The notes beneath the pieces are model-generated. The model searched no databases. It had not been told where the DNA came from and worked only from the letters and a program-made list of their open reading frames with translations. The translations under genes were made by a program, and so were the position numbers. Shown one piece after another: positions 24,810 through 33,613 of a DNA stretch of 64,000 bases. Origin of the DNA: Cyanobacteria bacterium UBA6446 (lineage in GTDB: Bacteria > Cyanobacteriota > Vampirovibrionia > Gastranaerophilales > Gastranaerophilaceae); the NCBI GenBank assembly GCA_002438405.1, contig DJOE01000023.1:314366-378365 (forward strand), read 5' to 3'. Each line of letters starts with the position of its first letter. Position 1 is the stretch's first letter.

Positions 24810-25985
24810 TTAAAATATATTAATATCAAATCGTTCCGCAAGTTCTGATATCATATAAAATGAACCGCAAATAATATTCAAATGTCCATCTTTAAAATCT
24901 ATTTGAGTATCTGGAGTTAGTTCTTTTGATTCAAATGGACAAACCTTTTGCAATTCTTGAACTGGACATGAATTTTGATGCTTGAAATGGTAAAAATAAA
25001 TTTCATCACCTTGCATAAACAAACTTTGAACCATTTTTGTATAATCTTTATTTTTTAAACACCCAAAAATAAATCTACGATTAGTATTTGGATAATAAAT
25101 ATCTAAACTTTGCCTTAGGGAATTTATTCCATTTGGATTATGCGCCCCATCAATAATTAAATTTTTATCTTCTATATATTGAAATCTGCAAAGGTGTTTA
25201 ACTCGCCTTAATCCCTCATCAATTACATCTTGCGGAATCTCAGGAAAAACTTCTTCAATAGCAGCTAAAGCTAGTGACAAATTTTCTTGTTGATAAGCTC
25301 CTTTCAATGCCAACTCAGTTGTTGGAGCAAAAGGCGCTACCATAAGCAAAAGAGAACCTAGTTCATCTGTAACATCTCGATAAACTTCTCTTCCCTCAAA
25401 TACAATACAAGGACAATTCGGCTTGATAATTCCGGCTTTTTCTGATGCAATTTTATCAATTGTATTTCCGAGTCTTTCTGTATGGTCAAAATCGACATGC
25501 GTAATAATTGAGCAAAGATTTCTTTTAATAATATTTGTTGCATCAAATCTTCCGCCCAAACCGGTTTCAAGAACAACAACATCAACATCATTATCATAAA
25601 AATATTTGAACATTACAGCCGTTAAAATTTCAAATTCGGTCAAATCAATGTTATTTTTATCAGCCAAATCCGAAATTTCAAAAACATATTTTGCAAAATC
25701 ATCATCTGTAATAGGTATTCCGCAGATCTGAATTCGCTCTGTATATTTGAAAATATGAGGAGATGTATAAAGTCCAACTTTTTGCCCCGCACAAGTTAAA
25801 ATAGAAGATAAAATTGCACAAACAGAGCCTTTACCGTTCGTACCTGCAACATGAATACAGTTCAATTTATCTTGCGGATTACCTAGCAAATCCATAATTT
25901 TGAACATTCTATCCAAACCCAAAGAAATATGGAATTTACCAACAGATGTTAACAATTTTACCGCATCATTATATGTTTTTGTCAT
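24810..25985 (-). CDS. folC: Folylpolyglutamate/dihydrofolate synthase
   Basis: 391 residues, Mur-ligase-like. The P-loop is HVAGTNGKGSVCA, followed by YTSPHIFKYTERI, LETGLGGRFDATNI and DGAHNPNGI. It adds glutamate to folates and may also make dihydrofolate. GAGGACAAAAA precedes the ATG. Confidence 0.93.
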   Translation of the reverse strand: MTKTYNDAVKLLTSVGKFHISLGLDRMFKIMDLLGNPQDKLNCIHVAGTNGKGSVCAILSSILTCAGQKVGLYTSPHIFKYTERIQICGIPITDDDFAKYVFEISDLADKNNIDLTEFEILTAVMFKYFYDNDVDVVVLETGLGGRFDATNIIKRNLCSIITHVDFDHTERLGNTIDKIASEKAGIIKPNCPCIVFEGREVYRDVTDELGSLLLMVAPFAPTTELALKGAYQQENLSLALAAIEEVFPEIPQDVIDEGLRRVKHLCRFQYIEDKNLIIDGAHNPNGINSLRQSLDIYYPNTNRRFIFGCLKNKDYTKMVQSLFMQGDEIYFYHFKHQNSCPVQELQKVCPFESKELTPDTQIDFKDGHLNIICGSFYMISELAERFDINIF

Positions 25986-26074
25986 TTTTTGTCCTCAAAT
26001 TATGTTGTCGGCATAGCAATGCCACCTTACATTATTTTGATTGTTACACTATATGAATTATAGAACAAAAACAT

Positions 26075-26830
26075 TTACCAAGGATAATCTTTATTAATCT
26101 TCCACCCGTCCATCATAATTACCGCAGCACAAGCATCACCCTGATGAGAATCTTGTAATGCATCTTTATTACAGCCTCTGTCAATTTTTTTATTTGTCAA
26201 TAAATCTTTTCTAGTGTTAGTAACATGTGGTACAAAACAACTTCCAAAACTCCCAGGATATAGTCCTGATTTAAAGTTTTTGACAAAATCTAAACCTTTT
26301 TCACAACCAGAAGTATAGTATTCCCCTACTGTATCAACATTTATCAAATAAAAATAAAAAATGTCTCGACCAGAAATATTTGGTTTGCTCGCACCATTTA
26401 AATCAACATAAAAAAGTGCACCTCCTGAACGTTTAATAATTCCAATATATGCACCATTTAACAAGCCAATAATATATGGAGGAGGATTGATTTTTGTTTT
26501 TCTATTAATAGTTAATAATGTCTGATTTTTATAGCAATCACTTCCAGGGTCGCATCTCAACACAACCTTTATATAAGGAGAGAAGTACTTATCTAAGAAT
26601 TCTTTTTCGGATAATTGAGTATCAAATGAACCAAATTCTGTTTCAGTATCATTCGTGTACATCTTAGCAGCTTGAGTAATAATGCTATACATTTCTTTTA
26701 ATTTTTCTGCTGTTGCTATTTTTTGATAAGTTTCAATCAACGTTGGGATAGTCATCGCAGCAACAATTCCGATAATGCCGAGGGTGATTAAGATTTCTGC
26801 AAGTGTAAAGGCTGCATTCTTTTTAGGCAT
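26075..26830 (-). CDS. Prepilin-like protein
   Basis: 251 residues. Short basic leader MPKKNAA, then FTLAEILITLGIIG. Soluble domain with several Cys, the shared motif VDLNGASKPNISGRDIFYF, and the ending DGWKINKDYPW of the second prepilin subgroup. AAAGGAG lies before the ATG. Upstream is a repeat element, then an XRE regulator on the other strand at 27333. The long gap (502 bases) makes this the loosest of the XRE-prepilin pairs. Confidence 0.87.
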   Translation of the reverse strand: MPKKNAAFTLAEILITLGIIGIVAAMTIPTLIETYQKIATAEKLKEMYSIITQAAKMYTNDTETEFGSFDTQLSEKEFLDKYFSPYIKVVLRCDPGSDCYKNQTLLTINRKTKINPPPYIIGLLNGAYIGIIKRSGGALFYVDLNGASKPNISGRDIFYFYLINVDTVGEYYTSGCEKGLDFVKNFKSGLYPGSFGSCFVPHVTNTRKDLLTNKKIDRGCNKDALQDSHQGDACAAVIMMDGWKINKDYPW

Positions 26831-26865
26831 GTTTTTATTCTCCTTTTCTTTATTTATTCTATTCT

Positions 26866-27043
26866 CGTCATACTGAGGCTTTAGCCGAAGTATCTCATAA
26901 TTTGGAACAGGGGTTCGGGGGCAAAGCCCCTAATGACTCGTTCCTTTTAGTCGTTCGTGTTTTTCTTCTTCGCTTCCTCGCACTCGCATTAAACGGCAGA
27001 GGCTTATGCCTTTATCCTTGAGCTCGTGCTGCTCAGAATGACA
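26866..27043. repeat. Repeat-like element with terminal inverted repeats
   Basis: 178 bases bounded by CGTCATACTGAG and its imperfect inverse CTCAGAATGACA. It contains a GC-rich hairpin (GGGGGCAAAGCCCC near 26918). No ORF that looks like a transposase is present. Base composition is higher in G+C than the flanks. A second CGTCATGCTGAAC starts at 27056. It resembles the CGTCAT-nCTGA palindromic intergenic repeats of many gut genomes (from memory). Confidence 0.55.
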
Positions 27044-27332
27044 ATATAACAAAACCGTCATGCTGAACTAGCTGGGAAATAAGTTGAGATGAAATAAAAA
27101 CGTAATTTTCTATTTCTACTTGGGGTTTCTGCATCTCCTTAACTTTCCATGTATTTATACATCTCAATATCTTATTCATAAATACCTCTTATTATTTCAA
27201 AAACTACAAAATATATGCGCAGTTTTTATATTTAAGTATTGATTAATTATGCACTTTTGTCAATAGAACGAATTTATTTCACTTATTTATAATTCAAAAG
27301 TCAATTATATTTTTATATATAGGAGAAATATT
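27044..27332. other. Intergenic region upstream of an XRE gene
   Basis: Holds a second CGTCATGCTGAA half-repeat (27056) and then AT-rich sequence. There are TTGTCA-like and TTGACT-like boxes around 27258 and 27297, but no promoter with a good -10 at proper spacing that I can defend. Confidence 0.4.
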
Positions 27333-27668
27333 TTGACTGAAAACAAAAAATTATTGGGAAAAAGAATTAAGCAAATAAGAAAGAATGCAGGTTTAACACA
27401 AGAAAAACTTTCGGAACTCATTGGTATCGAAACGGGTTCGTTAAGTGGAATTGAAAGTGGCAGAAGCTTTCCATCACTTGTAACCCTAGAAAAAATTTCT
27501 AAAATTTTAAATGTTGAATTAAAAGCATTTTTCGATTTTGACAACTCAATGACAATAAATGATATGAAAAAAGTTATAATAAAAAATATTGACAATATCA
27601 AAGATAGTCAAATTCCATATATTTATAAATATTTTGACGGATTTAATATAAAAGAAACTGACAAATAA
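27333..27668 (+). CDS. XRE-family transcriptional regulator
   Basis: 111 residues. Cro/C1-type helix-turn-helix over residues 8-62 (GLTQEKLSELIGIETGSLSGIESGRSFP). The tail (FDFDNSMTINDMKKVIIKNI) resembles that of other short regulators in this lineage. Start codon is TTG, supported by AGGAG seven bases upstream. Divergent from the prepilin at 26075, separated by a repeat element. Confidence 0.82.
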   Translation: MTENKKLLGKRIKQIRKNAGLTQEKLSELIGIETGSLSGIESGRSFPSLVTLEKISKILNVELKAFFDFDNSMTINDMKKVIIKNIDNIKDSQIPYIYKYFDGFNIKETDK

Positions 27669-27684
27669 TGCCAGTTTCTTTTTG
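27652..27684 (+). terminator. Terminator of the XRE gene
   Basis: AAGAAACTG/CAGTTTCTT and T5; the 5' arm is inside the last codons of the XRE gene. Confidence 0.8.
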
Positions 27685-27712
27685 CTACCATTTATATTAT
27701 TAATTTTAGACC

Positions 27713-29071
27713 TTATTCCTCGCTCAAGCCTTTACGTTTGTAGAAATCTTCAATAAATCCGGTATTAAAATTACCGCTCATGAAAACTTCGTCTTCAATA
27801 ATTGCTTGGTGGAATGGAATTGTTGTTTCAACACCTGTAACAACATATTCTTTCAAGGCTCTATACATTCTACGTCTTGCTTCGTTACGAGTTCTACCCC
27901 AACAAATCAATTTACCTATCATTGAATCGTAGTATGGAGGGATTGTGTAATCTTGATAAACGTGAGAATCAACTCTTACACCAAAACCTCCTGGGGCTAA
28001 GTAACCTGAAATAGTTCCAGGGTTTGGCATAAATCCTTTTCTTGGATTTTCAGCATTAATTCTACATTCAATTGCGTGACCTTTTAAATGGATATCACTT
28101 TGAGTATAGCTTAATTTTTCGCCTGCAGCTACAAGAATTTGTTCTCTTACCAAATCAACACTTGAAATCATTTCTGTAACACAGTGTTCAACTTGAATTC
28201 TTGTGTTCATTTCCATAAAATACCATTTACCGTCATGGTCAAGTAAGAATTCACAAGTTCCTGCACCCTCATAATTGATTGCTTTAGCAGCACGAACAGC
28301 TGCTGCACCCATTTGTTTTCGAGTTTCTTCATTGATTGCAGGAGAAGGAGCTTCTTCCAACAACTTTTGGTGTCTTCTTTGAATAGAACAATCTCTTTCA
28401 CCTAAGTGAACAACATTACCAAAACTGTCACCCAAAATTTGAACTTCAATGTGTCTTGGGTTTTCCAAATATTTTTCTGCATAAACATCAGGATTACCAA
28501 AGAAATTTTTAGCTTCAGATTGACAAAGTTCCATATTCAATTCAACTTCTTCATCGCTACGGCAAATTCTCATACCTTTACCGCCGCCACCTGCAGTTGC
28601 TTTCAAAATAATTGGATAACCAACTTCATTTGCGAAATCTTGAACTTCTTCAACTGTTTTAACAATACCAGTCCCCGGAGTAACAGGAACATCGTTTTCA
28701 ATCATAGTCTTACGAGCAGTAGCTTTATCTCCCATTTTTCTCATCGCTTCTGCTGTCGGTCCGATGAATTTTATACCTTGTTTTTCGCAAATTTCAGCAA
28801 AATCAGCTCTTTCAGACATAAATCCATATCCTGGGTGAATAGCATCAGCACCAGATACCATTGCAGCTGACATAATTGCAGGAATGCTCAAATAACTATC
28901 AGCACTTTTTGCAGGTCCGATACAATAAGCTTCCGTTGCCAATCTTACGTGCAAAGAATTTGCATCTGCTTGAGAATAAATTGCAACAGTCGGAATACCT
29001 AATTCACGGCAAGCTCTGATGATTCTAACTGCAATTTCGCCTCTATTTGCTATTAATACTTTTCTAAACAT
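27713..29071 (-). CDS. accC: Acetyl-CoA carboxylase, biotin carboxylase subunit
   Basis: 452 residues. N-terminal MFRKVLIANRGEIAVRIIRA, ATP-grasp loop GGGGKGMRI, and MNTRIQVEHCVTE are diagnostic. It carboxylates biotin on AccB, the first step of fatty acid synthesis. The ATG at 29071 follows AAGGGAT; the frame opens seven codons further up at a TTG but lacks support. Third gene of efp-accB-accC. Confidence 0.96.
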   Translation of the reverse strand: MFRKVLIANRGEIAVRIIRACRELGIPTVAIYSQADANSLHVRLATEAYCIGPAKSADSYLSIPAIMSAAMVSGADAIHPGYGFMSERADFAEICEKQGIKFIGPTAEAMRKMGDKATARKTMIENDVPVTPGTGIVKTVEEVQDFANEVGYPIILKATAGGGGKGMRICRSDEEVELNMELCQSEAKNFFGNPDVYAEKYLENPRHIEVQILGDSFGNVVHLGERDCSIQRRHQKLLEEAPSPAINEETRKQMGAAAVRAAKAINYEGAGTCEFLLDHDGKWYFMEMNTRIQVEHCVTEMISSVDLVREQILVAAGEKLSYTQSDIHLKGHAIECRINAENPRKGFMPNPGTISGYLAPGGFGVRVDSHVYQDYTIPPYYDSMIGKLICWGRTRNEARRRMYRALKEYVVTGVETTIPFHQAIIEDEVFMSGNFNTGFIEDFYKRKGLSEE

Positions 29072-29096
29072 TTTCCAAATATCCCTTATCAAAACT

Positions 29097-29130
29097 TGAA
29101 AGTGAACAGTTTAAAAACCGTTCACTTTCA
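29097..29130 (-). terminator. Hairpin between accB and accC
   Basis: GAAAGTGAAC/GTTCACTTTC stem with a 13-nt loop, then a short T-rich stretch (AAGTTTTG). It may act as a partial terminator or a processing site that sets the AccB:AccC ratio. Confidence 0.55.
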
Positions 29131-29144
29131 ATAATTTTAAATCA

Positions 29145-29594
29145 TTATTCTACATACATAAGAACTTGTCCAAACTCAACAGGTTGACCGTCTTCAACAC
29201 AAATTTCAACAACCTTACCTGCGATTTCAGACTTAATTTCATTCATCATTTTCATTGCTTCAACGATACAAACGACATCTCCAACTTTTACATTATCGCC
29301 AACGGCAACAAATGCATCAGCATCTGGAGATGGTGATTTGTAGAATGTTCCAACCATTGGAGAAGTGATTGGAGTACCTTTTTTAGCCGGTTCAGAAGCA
29401 GCAGGAGCTTGAGCTGGTGCTGCAGCCGGAGCAACAGGTGCTTGAGCGGCAACCGGAGCAGAAGCTACAGGAGCAACAATAACATCTTTTCTCAAAGTGA
29501 TAGCTTGCTCACCATCTTCTAAAGAAATTTCTGTTAAACCTGTATCTGCTAAAACCTTAGCTAATTTTTCTATATAATCTGTTTCAAATTTCAT
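29145..29594 (-). CDS. accB: Biotin carboxyl carrier protein of acetyl-CoA carboxylase
   Basis: 149 residues. An Ala/Pro-rich flexible linker (about residues 40-70) joins the N-terminal part to the biotinyl domain, with the biotinylated Lys115 in EAMKMMNE. The C-terminus VEFGQVLMYVE is standard. Carries carboxybiotin between AccC and AccAD. Preceded by efp, an order common in Cyanobacteria. Confidence 0.96.
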   Translation of the reverse strand: MKFETDYIEKLAKVLADTGLTEISLEDGEQAITLRKDVIVAPVASAPVAAQAPVAPAAAPAQAPAASEPAKKGTPITSPMVGTFYKSPSPDADAFVAVGDNVKVGDVVCIVEAMKMMNEIKSEIAGKVVEICVEDGQPVEFGQVLMYVE

Positions 29595-29639
29595 TTGTTT
29601 TCCTCTTTATATTACCGAAATAAAATCAATAGAAGCTAA

Positions 29640-30197
29640 CTAGCATCTATCTAAGTATTCATTAGTTCTGGTATCAACTCTGATAACATCACCAATTGCT
29701 ACGAAGAATGGAACGTTAACAACAGCACCTGTTTCTAATGTTGCAGGTTTTGTACCACCTTGAGAAGTGTTTCCTTTTTCTGATGGAGGAGTATCAACAA
29801 CTTCTAATTCAACGTGAGCAGGAATATCAACACCAATGATTCGACCTTCGTGAGTAAGAACCATAACGTTCATATTTTCTTTTAAGTATTTAACGCCGCT
29901 ACCGATTTGAGCTTCTTCTACATGGATTTGATCATAAGTTTCGTTATCCATCATAACGTAAGCTGTACCTTCTTTATACAAATACTGCATTTCACGTCTA
30001 TCCAAAGTAGCTTTAGCAACTTTTTCACCAGCTCTGAATGTTTTTTCAACAACTTGACCAGTGATAACGTTTTTCAATTTTGATCTAACGAATGCAGCAC
30101 CTTTACCCGGTTTAACGTGTAAGAATTCAACAACTGTCCAAAGACCGTTATCCAATTCAACTGTCAAACCTGTTTTAAAATCGTTTACTGAAATCAT
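29640..30197 (-). CDS. efp: Elongation factor P
   Basis: 185 residues with three beta-barrel domains. The tip loop KPGKGAAFVRSKLKN carries Lys32 at the position modified in other bacteria. The C-terminal signature FVAIGDVIRVDTRTNEYLDR is typical. Relieves ribosome stalling at polyproline stretches; this window encodes Pro-rich linkers (AccB and the protein at 1383). AAAGGGG precedes the ATG. No modification enzyme (EpmA, EarP, YmfI) is in view. Confidence 0.96.
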   Translation of the reverse strand: MISVNDFKTGLTVELDNGLWTVVEFLHVKPGKGAAFVRSKLKNVITGQVVEKTFRAGEKVAKATLDRREMQYLYKEGTAYVMMDNETYDQIHVEEAQIGSGVKYLKENMNVMVLTHEGRIIGVDIPAHVELEVVDTPPSEKGNTSQGGTKPATLETGAVVNVPFFVAIGDVIRVDTRTNEYLDRC

Positions 30198-30321
30198 ATT
30201 TTTCCCCTTTTTATCAAAAGTTTATCTATTCTTGTGTATCAATAATATCACAAATATCTATTTTTACAAAATTCTTTTAAAATATGTTAACAGTCAAATA
30301 CTTGGAAACCCTAAAAATACG

Positions 30322-31116
30322 CTATTTCAACTTCCATATATCCTCTGGAATTTTCCAGCCATTCGCCTTAACAAGGTTTATACAATAATATCCCGCATTT
30401 TGAGCCGTTGCATTTTTACTGCAATTTTCTTTAACTGTTTCATTTGTTTCGCTAAATCCTGCAGGAACAAGTCCATCTGGAGTATAAGCAACAATATAAA
30501 TATCTTTGCCAATAATATTAGGACCTTTATCCCCGTTTGCATCAATATAAACCACCATAGATGTTGGATCAGATATATCAGTGCCAAACCAAGTTTTCAT
30601 ATCCGATTTAGCAAATCCGTCCAAACATAAATTTGCACCATTAGTAAGCTTTATTGTTATAATGCCAACACCAATGCCAATTCCTGTTCTATTCCAACCA
30701 ACAACTTCTCCATTTAAATTTTTAGTCGGAGTTTTTGCTTGCCAACAACCTGCCGTATCATAACAGATTTTCCCGTATTTTAAATGTGGTTCTAAAAAAG
30801 TTTTTGACCACAATTTCATACCCTCTAAATTATCAGGAATTTTCACATCAAAAGACACATCATCATATTCTGTATATTTCATCACCTGTTGAATAATTGA
30901 ATAAGATTCTTGTAAATTAGCTTCAACAATATGTTTTTGATAATTACTTATTAATGTTGGGATTGTCATAGCTGCAACAACTCCAATTATCCCAAGTGTT
31001 ATTAAAACCTCAGCTAATGTAAAAGCAAGTTTCACCTTTGTTGGTGGCAAAGCTACGTGCGTAGCACCCTCTGTTAATGTAAAAGCAAACCTTCTCTTTT
31101 TTATTTCATTTTTCAC
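30322..31116 (-). CDS. Prepilin-like protein with a duplicated signal region
   Basis: 264 residues from the GTG at 31116, chosen for GGTGGG six bases upstream; an in-frame ATG at 31185 lacks a ribosome site and lies on the -10 box. The N-terminus holds two FTL-type signals: RRFAFTLTEG, then after 14 residues KLAFTLAEVLITLGIIG. Only the second is followed by a full hydrophobic spine. The soluble domain has the IDANGDKGPNIIGKDIYI motif and ends NGWKIPEDIW. Divergent from the XRE gene at 31220, with an operator-like palindrome at the start site. Confidence 0.85.
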   Translation of the reverse strand: MKNEIKKRRFAFTLTEGATHVALPPTKVKLAFTLAEVLITLGIIGVVAAMTIPTLISNYQKHIVEANLQESYSIIQQVMKYTEYDDVSFDVKIPDNLEGMKLWSKTFLEPHLKYGKICYDTAGCWQAKTPTKNLNGEVVGWNRTGIGIGVGIITIKLTNGANLCLDGFAKSDMKTWFGTDISDPTSMVVYIDANGDKGPNIIGKDIYIVAYTPDGLVPAGFSETNETVKENCSKNATAQNAGYYCINLVKANGWKIPEDIWKLK

Positions 31117-31149
31117 AATAAACCCACCTGTTATCTTATATGTAAATTT

Positions 31150-31165
31150 GAACAATATAATGTTC
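31150..31165. promoter_or_regulatory. Palindromic operator-like site
   Basis: GAACA-6-TGTTC, at the predicted transcription start of the prepilin gene (about 31167). Likely bound by the adjacent XRE protein. Confidence 0.5.
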
Positions 31166-31173
31166 ATAATATC

Positions 31174-31202
31174 CTTATATCTCATTTCAAAAGTTTTGTC
31201 AA
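31174..31202 (-). promoter_or_regulatory. Promoter of the prepilin gene at 30322
   Basis: TTGACA (complement of 31197-31202), 17-nt spacer, TATAAG (complement of 31174-31179). Confidence 0.75.
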
Positions 31203-31207
31203 TTAAA

Positions 31208-31213
31208 TAAAAT
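31208..31213 (+). promoter_or_regulatory. -10 box of a predicted leaderless XRE mRNA
   Basis: TAAAAT with exactly six bases to the ATG at 31220; no Shine-Dalgarno is visible. Confidence 0.5.
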
Positions 31214-31219
31214 TAAAGA

Positions 31220-31438
31220 ATGAAAGACGACAGATTATTGCAATTGGGGCAAAAGATACGATACGAAAGGTTGAAACGAAAATTCAGCCAAGAAGATTTG
31301 GAAGAAAAATCTTCAGTATCAAGAAGAACAATTAGTGAAATTGAACGAGGAAATGCAGATATTAGGTACACAAACTTATATCAAATAGCAGAAGCTTTTG
31401 ATTTGAAAATTTCTGAATTATTAGACTTTAAATTATAA
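31220..31438 (+). CDS. Short XRE-family regulator
   Basis: 72 residues, hardly more than one Cro/C1 helix-turn-helix (KFSQEDLEEKSSVSRRTISEIERGNADIRYTNL). No effector domain, so DNA binding is probably constitutive or controlled by concentration. Divergent from the prepilin at 30322; the two promoters lie back to back. Its 3' end overlaps that of purB by six bases. Confidence 0.85.
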   Translation: MKDDRLLQLGQKIRYERLKRKFSQEDLEEKSSVSRRTISEIERGNADIRYTNLYQIAEAFDLKISELLDFKL

Positions 31439-32725
31439 TTCAAAACGATTATAAATTGTTTCTATATTATGCAAAAAGGCATTTTTATCAAAAATAGCTT
31501 CAATTTCTTCATTTGATAAAAGTTTTGTAACTTCTGAATCATTCAAAAGATTTGCTTTAAAATCTCCATGATTTTGGAACGCATCAAGAGCATTACGTTG
31601 AACGATTTTATATGCATCTTCTCTGGACAAACCTTTTTCGACAAGTTCTAGTAAAGCTTTCTGAGAAAAGACAATACCGCCAAATTTGTTAGTATTTTTT
31701 AGCATATTATCTTTATGTACAACAATATTTTCCATCAAGCCGTTAAATCTATTCAACATAAAATCAACAAGAGTTAAACTATCAGGGAAAATTATACGCT
31801 CAGCAGATGAGTGAGAAATATCTCTTTCGTGCCATAGTGGAATATTTTCCAACGCAACCATAGAATTTGCTCTCACAACTCTTGCAAGTCCGCATAAATT
31901 TTCACTCAAAACAGGATTTTTCTTGTGTGGCATAGCAGAAGAACCTTTTTGCCCTTTACCAAAACCCTCTTCAAGCTCTAACACTTCCGTCCTTTGCAGA
32001 TGTCTGATTTCTGTTGCAAATTGTTCTAAAACACTTGCAATCAATGCTAAAGATTGCATAAAATATGCGTGATAATCTCTTGCAATAATTTGTGTAGAAA
32101 TTTTTGCAGGCTTTAAATTTAAATGTTTGCAAGTAAGTTGTTCAACTTCCGGAGATATATTGCTATAAGTTCCAACCGGACCGGAAATTTGCCCAACTCT
32201 GATTTGCTCTAATGCGTGTTCAAAATTATCTTTTTGACGAGATAAAATATCAATCCAAGAACACATCTTAGCCCCAAATGTCATAATTTCTGCATGAATT
32301 CCGTGAGAACGACCAATACAAACAGTGTTCTTATGAGCTTTTGCAAGATTTTTTAATGTTTGGATTGTCTTAGTTAAATCTTTTTTAATAATTTTTCCAC
32401 TATCTTGAATTTGAAGAGCAAAAGCAGTATCAATTACATCAGAACTTGTCATTCCAACATGAACAAATCGTCCTAAATCACCTAAACTTTCATTAACACA
32501 AGTCAAAAATGCAATCACATCATGACGAACTTCTCTTTCAATTTCATCAATTCGCTCAACTGTAAAAGATGCTTTTTCTCGGATTTGTTTTGCAACATCT
32601 TTTGGAATAGTTCCAAGTTCTGCATAAGCATCACAAACTGCAAGTTCAACTTGCAAGTAATAATTAAATTTGGAATTTAGATTCCAAATATTAGCCATTT
32701 CTTCACGTGAATATCTATCTATCAT
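31433..32725 (-). CDS. purB: Adenylosuccinate lyase
   Basis: 430 residues. The fumarase/aspartase signature GSSAMPHKKNPVLSEN is present, with GRSHGIHAE and MTSSDVIDTA nearby. It acts twice in purine synthesis (SAICAR and adenylosuccinate cleavage). No Shine-Dalgarno is seen; TAATAT lies six bases before the ATG. Ends inside the XRE gene from the other strand. Confidence 0.96.
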   Translation of the reverse strand: MIDRYSREEMANIWNLNSKFNYYLQVELAVCDAYAELGTIPKDVAKQIREKASFTVERIDEIEREVRHDVIAFLTCVNESLGDLGRFVHVGMTSSDVIDTAFALQIQDSGKIIKKDLTKTIQTLKNLAKAHKNTVCIGRSHGIHAEIMTFGAKMCSWIDILSRQKDNFEHALEQIRVGQISGPVGTYSNISPEVEQLTCKHLNLKPAKISTQIIARDYHAYFMQSLALIASVLEQFATEIRHLQRTEVLELEEGFGKGQKGSSAMPHKKNPVLSENLCGLARVVRANSMVALENIPLWHERDISHSSAERIIFPDSLTLVDFMLNRFNGLMENIVVHKDNMLKNTNKFGGIVFSQKALLELVEKGLSREDAYKIVQRNALDAFQNHGDFKANLLNDSEVTKLLSNEEIEAIFDKNAFLHNIETIYNRFEL

Positions 32726-32747
32726 AAAATCATATTAACACAAATAA

Positions 32748-33533
32748 TTAATTATTATTTTTTTTATTAAAATCCATTTCCATTCCACCATTATTTATAT
32801 ACAAAGCAGAACAAGAAATTCCAGTACCATTCTTACAATCTTGGAATTTATCATCTCCGGTATAAAAAGGAATAAAACCATCTTGCATTAAACTCAAAAA
32901 GAATATATCTTTACCCACAATATTAGGACCACTCAAACCATTAGTATCCACTTGAACCCAACCGCAATTTAGTAATGCACCATTTTCCTTTGAATCCCAA
33001 ACTGATTCATCAATTGTTGTACAATCCTTAAAATGGTATCGAAATTTTACAGAATAGCCTCTCAATGTTGTAAACATAGGCCAAGCACTATTTGGATTTA
33101 TACGAGCATAATCAGTTTTTCCATCTAAGAATGTTGAATATTTTTGACAATTATTTGGAGCCGCAGAATAACATTCATGAGAAACTTTTAATTTAGTTGC
33201 AAATAAATCTCTAAAGCATCTGTCATTAAAAGAAGTGCATTCTAAAGATGGCAATCTTCCGTCATCTTCCAATGATTTCATAGCTTGATTAAGTTCACTG
33301 AAAATTTCTTTATACTGTACTTTATAGACTTTTTCTTGGGATTTATTCATCAATGTCGGAATTGTCATAGCAGCAACAACTCCAATAATACCGAGTGTTA
33401 TTAAAACCTCTGCAAGAGTGAATGCAAGTTTCACCTTTGTTGGTGACATATCTACCCTCACCCTTGCCCTCTCCAATAAATGGGCGAGGAAACAAATCTC
33501 AATGTCATTACTATTAAACAAAAATTTCATCAT
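32748..33533 (-). CDS. Prepilin-like protein
   Basis: 261 residues from the ATG at 33533, which follows GGAGAG; an in-frame ATG at 33566 is too close to the predicted start site. The signal is unusual: about 37 residues (ending VDMSPTKVKLA) precede FTLAEVLITLGIIG. The soluble domain has six or more Cys, the VDTNGLSGPNIVGKDIFFL motif and a Lys/Asn-rich end. Eleven bases of leader coding before the FTL motif match the prepilin at 30322 closely. Divergent from the XRE gene at 33622. Confidence 0.83.
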   Translation of the reverse strand: MMKFLFNSNDIEICFLAHLLERARVRVDMSPTKVKLAFTLAEVLITLGIIGVVAAMTIPTLMNKSQEKVYKVQYKEIFSELNQAMKSLEDDGRLPSLECTSFNDRCFRDLFATKLKVSHECYSAAPNNCQKYSTFLDGKTDYARINPNSAWPMFTTLRGYSVKFRYHFKDCTTIDESVWDSKENGALLNCGWVQVDTNGLSGPNIVGKDIFFLSLMQDGFIPFYTGDDKFQDCKNGTGISCSALYINNGGMEMDFNKKNNN

Positions 33534-33567
33534 TTTCAGAGTCTCTCCATAAATTTTTTTAAGCATG

Positions 33568-33613
33568 TTTACTGGAATTTATCCAGTAAAATTATGTTAT
33601 CATTTCCAGTAAA
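33568..33613. promoter_or_regulatory. Operator array between prepilin and XRE genes
   Basis: A perfect palindrome TTTACTGGA-5-TCCAGTAAA (33568-33590) and a third half-site TCCAGTAAA (33605-33613) 23 bases on, about two helical turns. The third half-site overlaps the XRE -10 and the spacer of the prepilin promoter. Confidence 0.7.

Noticed and set aside
28406..28870. 154-codon plus-strand ORF inside accC
   Set aside because: Antisense shadow of a well-identified gene; its composition (Asn, Phe, Ser) reflects reversed codons.
30061..30630. 189-codon plus-strand ORF across efp and a prepilin gene
   Set aside because: It lies fully opposite two clear genes, has no ribosome site and no recognisable domain; it is a shadow of AT-rich codons.
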